From Pseudobutyrivibrio ruminis (GTDB lineage: Bacteria > Bacillota > Clostridia > Lachnospirales > Lachnospiraceae), in the NCBI GenBank assembly GCA_015057315.1, contig SVER01000022.1, positions 1-54,683 on the forward strand: 54,683 nt of DNA, given 5' to 3'. Made by a program: the position numbers and the translations under genes. This document shows positions 32,893-41,848 of the stretch, one piece after another. How positions within the stretch are numbered: the first letter of the stretch is position 1; every line of letters begins with the position of its first letter. The notes under the pieces are model-generated. The model saw only the letters and a list, made by a program, of their open reading frames with translations, made no database searches and had not been told where the DNA came from.

Positions 32893-35256
32893 ATGTTTAG
32901 AGATGATTTTGTGTGGGGCGTTGCAAGCAGCGCCTATCAGGTGGAAGGAACAGACCCTAGTGATGGCAGAGGTGAAATGATTTGGGATGATTTCCTTGAA
33001 GAAGGTCATGGATACGATAATCAAACAGGTGCAGTTTCCTGCGATCACATGCATCGATATAAGGATGATTATGCTTTAATGAAAAACCTTGGAATTAAGG
33101 CATACAGATTTTCGCTAAACTGGTCAAGAATACTTCCAGATGGAATTGGTAAGGTAAATCAAAAGGCTATTGATATGTATAGAGATATGATTCTTACCAT
33201 GAAGAAAAATGGAATTGAACCATATATCACAATGTTTCACTGGGAGTTTCCTAAAAAGCTATATCACAAGGGTGGTTGGCTAAATGATGAGGTGGCAGAT
33301 TGGTTTGCGGAGTATGCCAAGGTTGTAGCAGAGAATTTCTCAGATATTTGTACTAACTTTATTACATTTAATGAACCTCAGTGTGTTGTTTTACTTGGTC
33401 ACATGACAGGAGAACATGCTCCAGGAATTAAGGTTTCTATTAAGGATTCTTTTTTAATAGCTCACAACCTTTTAAAGGCTCATGGAAAAGGTGTAATTAA
33501 TCTTCGCAAATATGCTAAGCAGGATATAAAAATCGGATTTGCCCCAACAGGCGGAGTGGCATATCCATATACAGATTCCAAGGAGGATATCGAAGCTGCT
33601 AAATCAGTTTACTTTGGATTTGAAAATCCAATTGAGAGATGGGCATGGAATGTGTCTTGGTTCTCTGACCCTGTATTCTTAGGTCATTACCCAAAGGAAG
33701 GTCTTGAAAAGTTCGCAAAATATCTGCCTGAAATAACTGAAGAGGATATGGAATTAATCCATCAACCTATAGATTTTATGGGACAAAACATCTATAACGG
33801 CTACTACATCAGGGCTGGCAAGGATGGAAAACCAGAGTATGTAGATAGACCACAGGGCAGTCCTGTTACTGCGGTTGATTGGCCTATTACTCCTAAGGCT
33901 TTCTATTACGGTATCAAATTTTTAACAGAACGCTACCCATATCCTCTTTATATCACAGAAAATGGAATGGCATGTCATGACAATATTGCTCCTGACGGAA
34001 GAGTGCATGACATCGACCGTATTACATTCTTGGATGAATACATTAGTGAAATGCAAAAGGCCTACAATGAAGGCGCTGATGTTAGAGGATATTTCTGTTG
34101 GACATTCCTTGATAATCTTGAGTGGGAAAAAGGCTTTAAGGAGCGCTTTGGACTTGTTTATGTAGATTATCATAATCAGCGCAGAATTGTTAAGGATTCA
34201 GCTTATTGGTACAAGAAGCTAATAGAGACAAATGGAGCATCTCTTTCTGTAAATGCTATCAATAAAGAAATAATTTTCCTTGATCCTGTTTGTACCCACA
34301 ATATTTGGGGTGGAAGCAAGCTCCATGATGATTTTGGATACAGGGAAGAAGGAGATGACGTAGGAGAGTGCTGGGGCATTTCGGCACATCCTAACGGAGA
34401 CGGACAAGGCAGATTTGGCGCATACGAAGGTGAAAAGCTGTCCGCTCTTTGGAATGAGCATCCAGAGGTGTTTGGAAATCTTTCAGTAGATAGATTCCCA
34501 CTGCTTGTAAAGCTTATCGATGCCAAGGACGACCTTAGTATCCAGGTACATCCAGATGATAAATATGCCAAGGCTAATGAAAATGGCAGCTTTGGTAAGA
34601 CCGAATGCTGGTATGTGCTTGATTGTCCTGAGGATGCTTCACTTGTTATTGGTCACAATGCTAAGACCAAGGAAGAGCTTGAGGATATGATTGAGAATAA
34701 AAGATGGAATGATTTGATTAGAGAAATTCCTGTAAAGAAGGGTGATTTTATCCAGATTGACCCAGGTACAGTACATGCTATTAAGGGCGGACTTCTCATT
34801 CTTGAGACTCAGCAGAATAGTGATATTACATATCGTGTATACGATTATGACAGACTATCTAATGGTAAGCCTAGAGAACTTCACATCAAGCAGAGTGAGG
34901 ATGTTATTACAGTTCCTGCTAAGGACCCTAAGGAGTGCGTAATTCATACGGCAAACTCTATTACAAATGAGCTTGTGCCACTTTATAGCTGTCAGTTTTA
35001 TAGTGTGTTCCATCTTAACCTGGATGGGGATATTTCATTTAGACAGAAGTATCCATTCTTAAATATGACAGTAACAGAAGGCAGTGGAATTATTAACGGA
35101 CAGCCAATTAAGAAGGGCGATAACTTTATTATTCCTAACGATTTTGGAATGGTGGAGATTACAGGAAAATTAGAGGCAGTATTATCAACAGCAGACAAAG
35201 TAAAGGAAAATGTAAATGAACAAGGAATATTTAGAAGCTTACGAGAAGTGGTGTAA
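32893..35256 (+). CDS. Fusion of GH1 β-glycosidase and mannose-6-phosphate isomerase
   Basis: One continuous 787-residue frame with two enzymes. Residues 1 to about 445 are a GH1 barrel: acid/base Glu161 in TFNEPQ, nucleophile Glu356 in ITENGM, and DNLEWEKGF. The Glu-Trp pair there is typical of enzymes acting on unphosphorylated sugars rather than 6-phospho-glycosidases. After a linker of about 10 residues, residues 458-787 form a class I phosphomannose isomerase with all zinc ligands (Gln551, His553 in QVHPDD, Glu571, His628 in GTVHAI). The GTG at 32884 is inside AAAGGTG, which better serves as ribosome-binding site for ATG 32893. The GH1 part may release mannose or glucose from short oligosaccharides; the ManA part makes fructose-6-phosphate. 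The 3' end overlaps the mutase gene by 41 bases. Confidence 0.9.
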   Translation: MFRDDFVWGVASSAYQVEGTDPSDGRGEMIWDDFLEEGHGYDNQTGAVSCDHMHRYKDDYALMKNLGIKAYRFSLNWSRILPDGIGKVNQKAIDMYRDMILTMKKNGIEPYITMFHWEFPKKLYHKGGWLNDEVADWFAEYAKVVAENFSDICTNFITFNEPQCVVLLGHMTGEHAPGIKVSIKDSFLIAHNLLKAHGKGVINLRKYAKQDIKIGFAPTGGVAYPYTDSKEDIEAAKSVYFGFENPIERWAWNVSWFSDPVFLGHYPKEGLEKFAKYLPEITEEDMELIHQPIDFMGQNIYNGYYIRAGKDGKPEYVDRPQGSPVTAVDWPITPKAFYYGIKFLTERYPYPLYITENGMACHDNIAPDGRVHDIDRITFLDEYISEMQKAYNEGADVRGYFCWTFLDNLEWEKGFKERFGLVYVDYHNQRRIVKDSAYWYKKLIETNGASLSVNAINKEIIFLDPVCTHNIWGGSKLHDDFGYREEGDDVGECWGISAHPNGDGQGRFGAYEGEKLSALWNEHPEVFGNLSVDRFPLLVKLIDAKDDLSIQVHPDDKYAKANENGSFGKTECWYVLDCPEDASLVIGHNAKTKEELEDMIENKRWNDLIREIPVKKGDFIQIDPGTVHAIKGGLLILETQQNSDITYRVYDYDRLSNGKPRELHIKQSEDVITVPAKDPKECVIHTANSITNELVPLYSCQFYSVFHLNLDGDISFRQKYPFLNMTVTEGSGIINGQPIKKGDNFIIPNDFGMVEITGKLEAVLSTADKVKENVNEQGIFRSLREVV

Positions 35257-36910
35257 AAACGCCGTTGCAGATAAGGACGTAGTAGAAGAACTAAAAAATA
35301 TGGAAGGTGACGAGGCTAAGATTGAGGATGCTTTCTATAGAAATCTTGCCTTTGGTACAGGTGGTCTTAGAGGTGTAATCGGTGCTGGTACAAATAGAAT
35401 GAATATCTATACTGTTGCAAAGGCATCTCAGGGACTTGCTAACTATATCAGAGCAAACTTTCCAAAGGAGGAAAGAAAGATTGCAGTAAGCTACGATTCA
35501 AGAATCAAGGCAGATTTATTTGCAAGGGTTGCATCAGGTGTGTTTGCTGCAAATGGAATTAAGGTATGGATTTATACAGAGCTTATGCCAACACCATGCT
35601 TATCATACGCTGTACGTGCTCTTGGATGTGCTGCTGGTATTATGGTTACCGCATCTCACAATCCATCAAAATACAATGGATATAAGGTATATGGTGCAGA
35701 TGGATGCCAGATTACAACAGAGGCAGCAGCTGCTATTTTAGAGGAAATTGAAAAGGTAGATATTTTTGAAGATGTTAGAAATGTTAGTTTTGAAAGTGCA
35801 TTACAGGCTGGTGATGTTGCTTATATCACAGAAAACGTATATACGGATTTTGTTAATGAGGTTTTGGGACAGAGTTTAATTACAGCTGATGATGAAATCG
35901 ATAAGAATGTAGCTATCGTATATTCGCCACTTAATGGCACAGGTCTTAAGCCTGTAACACGCACGCTCAAGGAAGCAGGCTACACAAATATTACACTTGT
36001 TGAAGAGCAGAAGAATCCTGATGGAAACTTCCCTACATGCCGATATCCAAACCCTGAGATTAAAGAAGCAATGTCTCTTGGTATGGAGTATGCCAAAAAG
36101 AATAATGCAGATCTTTTGCTTGCTACTGATCCAGACTGCGACAGAGTAGGTATAGCTGTTAAGAATGCAGATGGAGAATATGTTCTTTTATCTGGAAATC
36201 AGACAGGCTGCTTATTGTTAGATTACGTATGCTCTATGCGCGTAAAGAATGGAACAATGCCTAAGGATGCAGAGGTAGTAAAGACTATAGTTACTACAGA
36301 TTTAGGACAGCAGATTGCTGAAAACTATGGCGTTAAGACAGTAAATGTTCTTACGGGATTTAAGTTTATCGGTGAGGAAATAGGCCGTCTTGAAAAGCAG
36401 GGTAAGGCAGATTCTTATATATTTGGTTTTGAAGAAAGCTATGGATATCTTAGCGGTTCTTATGTAAGAGACAAGGATGCTGTAGATGGTGCATTCCTTA
36501 TCTGTGAAATGTTTGCTTATTACAAGACAAGAGGTATCAGCTTACTTGATAAGCTTGATGAGCTTTATAAAAAATATGGTTATTGCCTGAATACTCTTCA
36601 TTCTTATGAGTTTGAAGGCTCAGCAGGTCTTGAGAAGATGCAAAACATTATGGCATCTATGAGAAAAGATATGCCAGAAATTGGAGGCGTTAAGGTGGTT
36701 AAGGTTAATGATTACCTAAAGGGTATCGATGGCCTTCCAAAGTCAGATGTTATCAAGTTTTACCTTGAAGGAAATGGCTCAGTAGTAGTACGCCCTTCAG
36801 GAACAGAGCCAAAGATGAAGGTGTATATATCTATTTCAGCGGAAGATGAGGCTACTGCTAAGGCAAAGGAATCAGACATCGTTTCATTTATGGAGCAGAT
36901 GTTGAAATAA
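35216..36910 (+). CDS. Phosphohexomutase (phosphomannomutase/phosphoglucomutase)
   Basis: A 564-residue α-D-phosphohexomutase. Visible are the phosphoserine loop TASHNPSKYNGYK (Ser147), the metal-binding loop TDPDCDR, the sugar-recognition loop FEESYGYL, and the C-terminal phosphate-binding loop RPSGTEPK. It converts mannose-1-phosphate from the GH130 enzymes to mannose-6-phosphate, substrate of the ManA half encoded just upstream, and could also act on glucose phosphates. The ATG at 35216 lies inside the end of the fusion gene (41-base overlap in another frame), with AAAGGAAAA before it, so translation of the two is probably coupled. Cytosolic. Confidence 0.92.
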   Translation: MNKEYLEAYEKWCKNAVADKDVVEELKNMEGDEAKIEDAFYRNLAFGTGGLRGVIGAGTNRMNIYTVAKASQGLANYIRANFPKEERKIAVSYDSRIKADLFARVASGVFAANGIKVWIYTELMPTPCLSYAVRALGCAAGIMVTASHNPSKYNGYKVYGADGCQITTEAAAAILEEIEKVDIFEDVRNVSFESALQAGDVAYITENVYTDFVNEVLGQSLITADDEIDKNVAIVYSPLNGTGLKPVTRTLKEAGYTNITLVEEQKNPDGNFPTCRYPNPEIKEAMSLGMEYAKKNNADLLLATDPDCDRVGIAVKNADGEYVLLSGNQTGCLLLDYVCSMRVKNGTMPKDAEVVKTIVTTDLGQQIAENYGVKTVNVLTGFKFIGEEIGRLEKQGKADSYIFGFEESYGYLSGSYVRDKDAVDGAFLICEMFAYYKTRGISLLDKLDELYKKYGYCLNTLHSYEFEGSAGLEKMQNIMASMRKDMPEIGGVKVVKVNDYLKGIDGLPKSDVIKFYLEGNGSVVVRPSGTEPKMKVYISISAEDEATAKAKESDIVSFMEQMLK

Positions 36911-36932
36911 AATTTAATAGGAGGTTTTTACG

Positions 36933-39900
36933 TTGAAAAAAAGGGGGATAATGCAAAAGTCTGCGGCTTTGATGGCTTTTGTAATGGTAAGCTGCGCTTG
37001 CAATACTAATGGAGGCTTTACGTTAGTTGCAAACGCAGATGAAGGTGATGTTATCAAGGAATGGAACTTTGATGATGGCATCGGAGGATGGCAGAATGCT
37101 GGTTGGGATTACCAGTATTCTGGCGATACAGCTACAACCAGCTGGAATGAGGAAGCTAAAGCTTTGGCTGTAGCTGTAGATTTTAGTAATGAAGCAGATA
37201 ATTCCTGGAGCCAGATAGGAGTGCAGGAGTGGGGTGAAGTTGATTTAGTAGGCGTATCAAAGACCACTTTTGATTTCTATTACAAGGATGAGGAAATGTC
37301 CTCAGGTGGATTTACTATAAAAGAGGTACTGCAGTATGAATCTGATGGTAGCTATCCATCTGCAGTGGAAGAATATGTAGATGTAGATTTAGAAAATGCC
37401 ACACTTATAGAAGATGGAGATTTGGCGGGATATAAAAAGGCTCAAGTTACAGTAAGCTTTGATTCTATAGAAGAAGATATTTATAACACAGTTCTTTGTA
37501 TAGTAGGAAAGAATACTACATACAAAGGCACTATTTATTTAGATAATATCAGGATGGTTGGTAAAGAAGAATCAGCTGATGATAAGAAAGAGGATATAAG
37601 CGTGGATTCTACAATCGAAGTAAAGGAAAATAATCTGGTTAATGTAGCTGATAATAGCTTTATGGCTGCTACAGGAAATAGTGCTATAATTCCATCTAAT
37701 GTTAAGCTGGCGGATGCTAAGGCTAGTGATGCTGCTAAACAAATCTATTCATATCTATATGCTGTGGGAAATACTAATTCCTTAATCTACGGTCATCAGG
37801 ATGATACCTGGCAGAAGGCAGGAAATAAGAATCTGTCTGAGTCAGATACAAAGGATGTAACTGGAAGCAATGCAGGTGTACTTGGTATAGATACACTTTC
37901 TCTTACTGGAAATGAATATAGCGCGTCGAGATACAACGCTGAGCTTGCTGAAACAGCAGGTCTTGAAAAGGTAGAAACAGGTAGCTGTATGGCAAAGGCT
38001 AATGTGGAAGCTGCAGCTAGGATGACAAATTATAATATCAAAAATGGAGCCATTGTAACACTGTCTGCCCACATGCCAAACTTTTCTGTAGTATCAGAAA
38101 GCAGTAGCTACAATCCTGAAACTGACCCAAGCTATGCCAAGTATGATTTCGCAGGCTATACACCTAACACCCTAACAGGTGATGTTGCAAATGAAATTCT
38201 TCCTGGAGGAATCTATAACGAGAAATACAATGCGTTCTTAGATATGATAGCAGATTATGCAAGTCAGGTTGATGGAGCTATTATCTTTAGACCTTTTCAT
38301 GAATGCACTGGTAGCTGGTTTTGGTGGGGCGCTGCTTTTTGTGATGAGGAGCAGTACAAAAATATATTTAGGTATGCAGTTACCTATTTAAGGGAAGAAA
38401 AGAATATTCATAATATCATATATGCATACGGTCCAGGCAGCGAGGCTGCATCAGTAGAAGATTACAGCTTGCGTTATCCTGGAGATGAGTATGTTGATTT
38501 AGTTGGATTTGATATGTACGATTCAGATCCAAATACTGATGAGGAAGGCTATGATTTTATCACAAATTTCAAGCGTGAGCTTGGTATTGTAGAAAGTTTT
38601 GCCGCATCTCATGGAAAGCTTATAGCTGTAACTGAAACTGGTCTTGCCACATCAAATGCAGATAAAGGTGATAACCAGACTGTGCTTCATAAGACAGGAA
38701 ACAATCAGAAAGACTGGTATTTGAAAATGCTTGATGCCACTGCTGATTCTAAGGCTTGCTACATGCTGCTTTGGGCAAACTTTGGCAAACGTGATGGCTA
38801 TTACACACCTTATGTGGATAATGTTAATGAGGATGGAAGTCTTCATGGCCATGAAATGCTGGATAACTTTATTAAGTTTTATAATGATGAAAGAAGTATC
38901 TTTGCAAATGATCAAAGAGATGCCCTTGAATCTTTAAAAAATATTAATGTAGATGCAGATTCTGTTAAGGATACCTGGGGATATATTACATCTCCTGTTG
39001 CAGGAAAGAGAATCCTTAGCGAAACACAGTTTGAAGCCATTGTTGCTAAGAACGTAAAGAAAGCTACGTTTGAAGTAAATACTGGTGATGAGGTAATAAC
39101 GCTTGATGGAGAAATAGATGGAAATTCCGTTAAGGCTACATGTGATGATAAAACACTTAAGAAAATTGGAAAGAGTGCTGATGGCAAGCTTACCTTAATT
39201 GTGGATGGTAAGCCGGTACAAACAATCAAGCTAATATTTAATATTGAGGAGCCTGCTGAGGACCCATACGAAATAGATGGCTTTGAAAACTATTATGGTG
39301 TAGATACCATGCTTACTGCAAAGTGGGCAACCAATAAGGCCTCTGGCTCTAGTATTACCCTTAGCCATACAAAAGAATTGGGCTATGACGGCACCTATGC
39401 TATGAAGTTTGATTACAAGGAAACATCAAACGGCTGGGCAGGAGCAACTATTTCCAAGGAAGTAGACTGGTCTGATTGTGATACTCTATCATTTGTTGTT
39501 GTACCTGATGGTAAGAATCAAAAAACTGTTGTACAGATTACAGCGAACAACACTGTATATGAAACATATCTTAATCTATATGATGACTATGCAAAGGATT
39601 TAGATAACACTCCACTTTTAGTTAAGATTCCTTTTGCTGATTTTTGTCAGAGGGATACTGCTGGAAATCCTAAGGGTGGACTGCTTACAGATAGAAGTGC
39701 AGTTACATCATTTGGCTTATGGGTTAATGCAATTAGTGACAGTCCATTTATTGATGAAGAGGGCTATGTTTCAGGTACACTTATCTACGATAAGATTACT
39801 GCTGAAAAGACAGGTATTGATAAGGCAATATTTGAACCAGTTGCTGAGGCAAGGGAAAACACTGAAAAGGCAATAGAACAACCTACAGCAAATAGTTCTT

Positions 39901-40292
39901 TGAATAATGAAACAAGAAATGTCTCATCTTCTAAAGCTACAAAGAAGGTGGAAAATATAAGTGATTCTGAGCAGGCTAAAAGTGTAGCTAGTATAACAAA
40001 CGTACAAAAGATTAATCGAAAAAATAACAAGACTGATGCCGCTCATGAAGAAATGCAGGATATAGTGAATGGAACTTCAGCTAAATCGGCTACCTCAGAT
40101 GATAATGAAGAAATAACTGAAAAGACTATTGATAAAACAGAAACAGCGGAAGCTACTGAGAAAAAGCTTGAGGATGAAAAAGTTCCAGCTTATGCAAAAT
40201 CTAGTAATCATATTGTTGTTATTATAATAGGTGTTGCAATTGCTGTTTTAGCTTTAGGTGTTGCATATATTATTCGTTGGAAGAAAGCTTGA
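36933..40292 (+). CDS. Membrane-anchored GH26 endo-β-mannanase with mannan-binding modules
   Basis: An 1119-residue exported enzyme. TTG 36933 is chosen because AGGAGG (36919-36924) lies eight bases before it; the product then has a signal peptide ending near ANA-D. An ATG at 36951 is possible. Modules: CBM27-like (about 40-212, from EWNFDDGIGGW to IYLDNIRMVG), GH26 (about 265-665) with acid/base Glu457 in RPFHECTGSW and nucleophile Glu568 in VTETGLA, an Ig-like segment (about 690-775), and a CBM23/27-like module (about 785-955, starting DGFENYYGVD). An acidic Ser/Thr linker and one transmembrane helix (about 1090-1113) follow, ending RWKKA without LPXTG. It should be the main surface mannanase feeding the ABC importer. 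Confidence 0.9.
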   Translation: MKKRGIMQKSAALMAFVMVSCACNTNGGFTLVANADEGDVIKEWNFDDGIGGWQNAGWDYQYSGDTATTSWNEEAKALAVAVDFSNEADNSWSQIGVQEWGEVDLVGVSKTTFDFYYKDEEMSSGGFTIKEVLQYESDGSYPSAVEEYVDVDLENATLIEDGDLAGYKKAQVTVSFDSIEEDIYNTVLCIVGKNTTYKGTIYLDNIRMVGKEESADDKKEDISVDSTIEVKENNLVNVADNSFMAATGNSAIIPSNVKLADAKASDAAKQIYSYLYAVGNTNSLIYGHQDDTWQKAGNKNLSESDTKDVTGSNAGVLGIDTLSLTGNEYSASRYNAELAETAGLEKVETGSCMAKANVEAAARMTNYNIKNGAIVTLSAHMPNFSVVSESSSYNPETDPSYAKYDFAGYTPNTLTGDVANEILPGGIYNEKYNAFLDMIADYASQVDGAIIFRPFHECTGSWFWWGAAFCDEEQYKNIFRYAVTYLREEKNIHNIIYAYGPGSEAASVEDYSLRYPGDEYVDLVGFDMYDSDPNTDEEGYDFITNFKRELGIVESFAASHGKLIAVTETGLATSNADKGDNQTVLHKTGNNQKDWYLKMLDATADSKACYMLLWANFGKRDGYYTPYVDNVNEDGSLHGHEMLDNFIKFYNDERSIFANDQRDALESLKNINVDADSVKDTWGYITSPVAGKRILSETQFEAIVAKNVKKATFEVNTGDEVITLDGEIDGNSVKATCDDKTLKKIGKSADGKLTLIVDGKPVQTIKLIFNIEEPAEDPYEIDGFENYYGVDTMLTAKWATNKASGSSITLSHTKELGYDGTYAMKFDYKETSNGWAGATISKEVDWSDCDTLSFVVVPDGKNQKTVVQITANNTVYETYLNLYDDYAKDLDNTPLLVKIPFADFCQRDTAGNPKGGLLTDRSAVTSFGLWVNAISDSPFIDEEGYVSGTLIYDKITAEKTGIDKAIFEPVAEARENTEKAIEQPTANSSLNNETRNVSSSKATKKVENISDSEQAKSVASITNVQKINRKNNKTDAAHEEMQDIVNGTSAKSATSDDNEEITEKTIDKTETAEATEKKLEDEKVPAYAKSSNHIVVIIIGVAIAVLALGVAYIIRWKKA

Positions 40293-40313
40293 TTATAGAG
40301 GATAGAGGTGTTT

Positions 40314-41711
40314 ATGAAAAAATTATTTAATGGCGCTTTACTAATGATATTAATGGCTGTATCTTTGCTTTTTACAAAAGTGGATGTAAAGGCAGCTGGG
40401 GGATTTACTGTATCTGGTAATAGTATTATTGATGCAAATGGTAATGCATTTGTTATGAGAGGAATTAATATACCATATAACTGGTATACATCCTATGGAC
40501 AAGCTATGATTCAGGGAGCTAAATCCACTGGAGCAAATACTGTTCGCATAGTTCTTGGAGATGGTAGGAAATATCAAAAAACTTCTGCATCAGAGCTAGA
40601 AAATATTATTAAATGGTGTAAAGATAACCAAATGATATGTATTTTAGAAGTACATGATGCAACAGGTAGTGATTCTTATGATGATTTGAATGCAGCGGTT
40701 GACTATTGGATTGAAAATAAGGATTTATTGAACAGTAATACTGATACGGTAATTGTAAACATTGCAAATGAATGGTATGGCTCATGGAATGGATGGGAAT
40801 GGGCTAGAGGATATAATTCAGCTATTTCGAAAATAAGAAATAACGGAATTGATAATCTTTTGATGGTAGATTGTGCAGGCTGGGGACAATATCCAGATTC
40901 CATAAAAGATTATGGAAAATACGTTTTTTCGGCTGACCCACATAAAAATACTGTCTTTTCTATTCATATGTACGAATATGCAGGTGGATCACCTAACATA
41001 GTTAGAACCAATATTGATAATGCGCTTGCAACAGGTTCTCCTGTAGTAATTGGAGAATTCGCATCTAGGCATACTAATGGGGATGTTGCAGAGAATACTA
41101 TCATGGAATATTGTCAGCAAAAAAATGTTGGTTATTTAGGCTGGTCTTGGTGGGGAAATAATGATGATATGAAATATCTTGATTTAGTATATGACTACAA
41201 TGGCGGCAATTATTCTGAATGGGGAAATACATTGGTATATGATACAAACGGAATAAAGAACACATCAAAGATTTGTAGTGTATATACTGGCAACAATACT
41301 GACGATTACAATTCTAATAAAGGTAATGAATCAGCACCTTATGAGTCTATTTTCTGGGGATATTCAACAGCTTATTGCTGGGGCCAAGCTGCTTGCATTC
41401 CAACAAAGAGAGCAGGAGGTAATTTTGAGCCTGGCCATATTACACCTGGAGGACATTTTTATGTTGAATATTCAGGTGATAAAGATGAAATAGAATTAAT
41501 TCTACAAAGTTTTAAAGGTGGAGCCCAGTGGGCTAAAGTAGCACCTAGTCAATCAGGTGTAGCAAATGGGCATTACTATTGTGAATATTCATACGAAAAT
41601 TGTGTAAATGCATTTGGAACAAATGAGTTTGATAATTATCTGGATATGATAAATATAGGAGCTAAAAGTGGCTCGATACAGTTATATTCTGTTTGCTACA
41701 CTTATTACTAA
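40314..41711 (+). CDS. Secreted GH5 mannanase (GH5_8-like) with unknown C-terminal module
   Basis: A 465-residue secreted protein. ATG 40314 is preferred over an in-frame GTG at 40308, because AGAGG lies five bases before it and the signal peptide then begins MKKLFNG, with cleavage near VKA-A. The catalytic domain (about residues 28-335) has MRGINIPYNWY, acid/base Glu153 in NIANEWYG, nucleophile Glu248 in VIGEFAS and GWSWWGN, as in GH5_8 mannanases. Residues about 340-465 are a Trp/Tyr-rich β-sandwich-like module (FWGYSTAYCWGQAAC, HFYVEYSGD) that I do not recognise; a binding role is likely. Unlike the GH26 and large GH5 it has no membrane anchor and should diffuse away. It ends the operon. 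Confidence 0.85.
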   Translation: MKKLFNGALLMILMAVSLLFTKVDVKAAGGFTVSGNSIIDANGNAFVMRGINIPYNWYTSYGQAMIQGAKSTGANTVRIVLGDGRKYQKTSASELENIIKWCKDNQMICILEVHDATGSDSYDDLNAAVDYWIENKDLLNSNTDTVIVNIANEWYGSWNGWEWARGYNSAISKIRNNGIDNLLMVDCAGWGQYPDSIKDYGKYVFSADPHKNTVFSIHMYEYAGGSPNIVRTNIDNALATGSPVVIGEFASRHTNGDVAENTIMEYCQQKNVGYLGWSWWGNNDDMKYLDLVYDYNGGNYSEWGNTLVYDTNGIKNTSKICSVYTGNNTDDYNSNKGNESAPYESIFWGYSTAYCWGQAACIPTKRAGGNFEPGHITPGGHFYVEYSGDKDEIELILQSFKGGAQWAKVAPSQSGVANGHYYCEYSYENCVNAFGTNEFDNYLDMINIGAKSGSIQLYSVCYTYY

Positions 41712-41777
41712 TATTTATAAGGAAAAAATAACCAAGTTTTACGGTGCAAATTCGTCATTTTTTATTTTGTGTTCACA

Positions 41778-41806
41778 TTTTCATCACAATTGAAAAAATA
41801 TATAAT
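41778..41806 (+). promoter_or_regulatory. Candidate promoter of the 5'-nucleotidase gene
   Basis: TATAAT (41801-41806) is preceded, 17 bases upstream, by TTTTCA (41778-41783), a 4-of-6 match to the -35 consensus. The 137-base gap after the mannan operon contains no obvious terminator hairpin, so read-through from the operon cannot be excluded. Confidence 0.4.
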
Positions 41807-41848
41807 AAATCTAGTTTAAATATATTGTAGTAGAAGGAGGAATGATTT

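Noticed and set aside
32893..34240. GH1 half as a 6-phospho-β-glycosidase
   Set aside because: The DNLEWEKGF segment has the Glu-Trp pair of enzymes for unphosphorylated sugars, and uptake is by an ABC system rather than a PTS.
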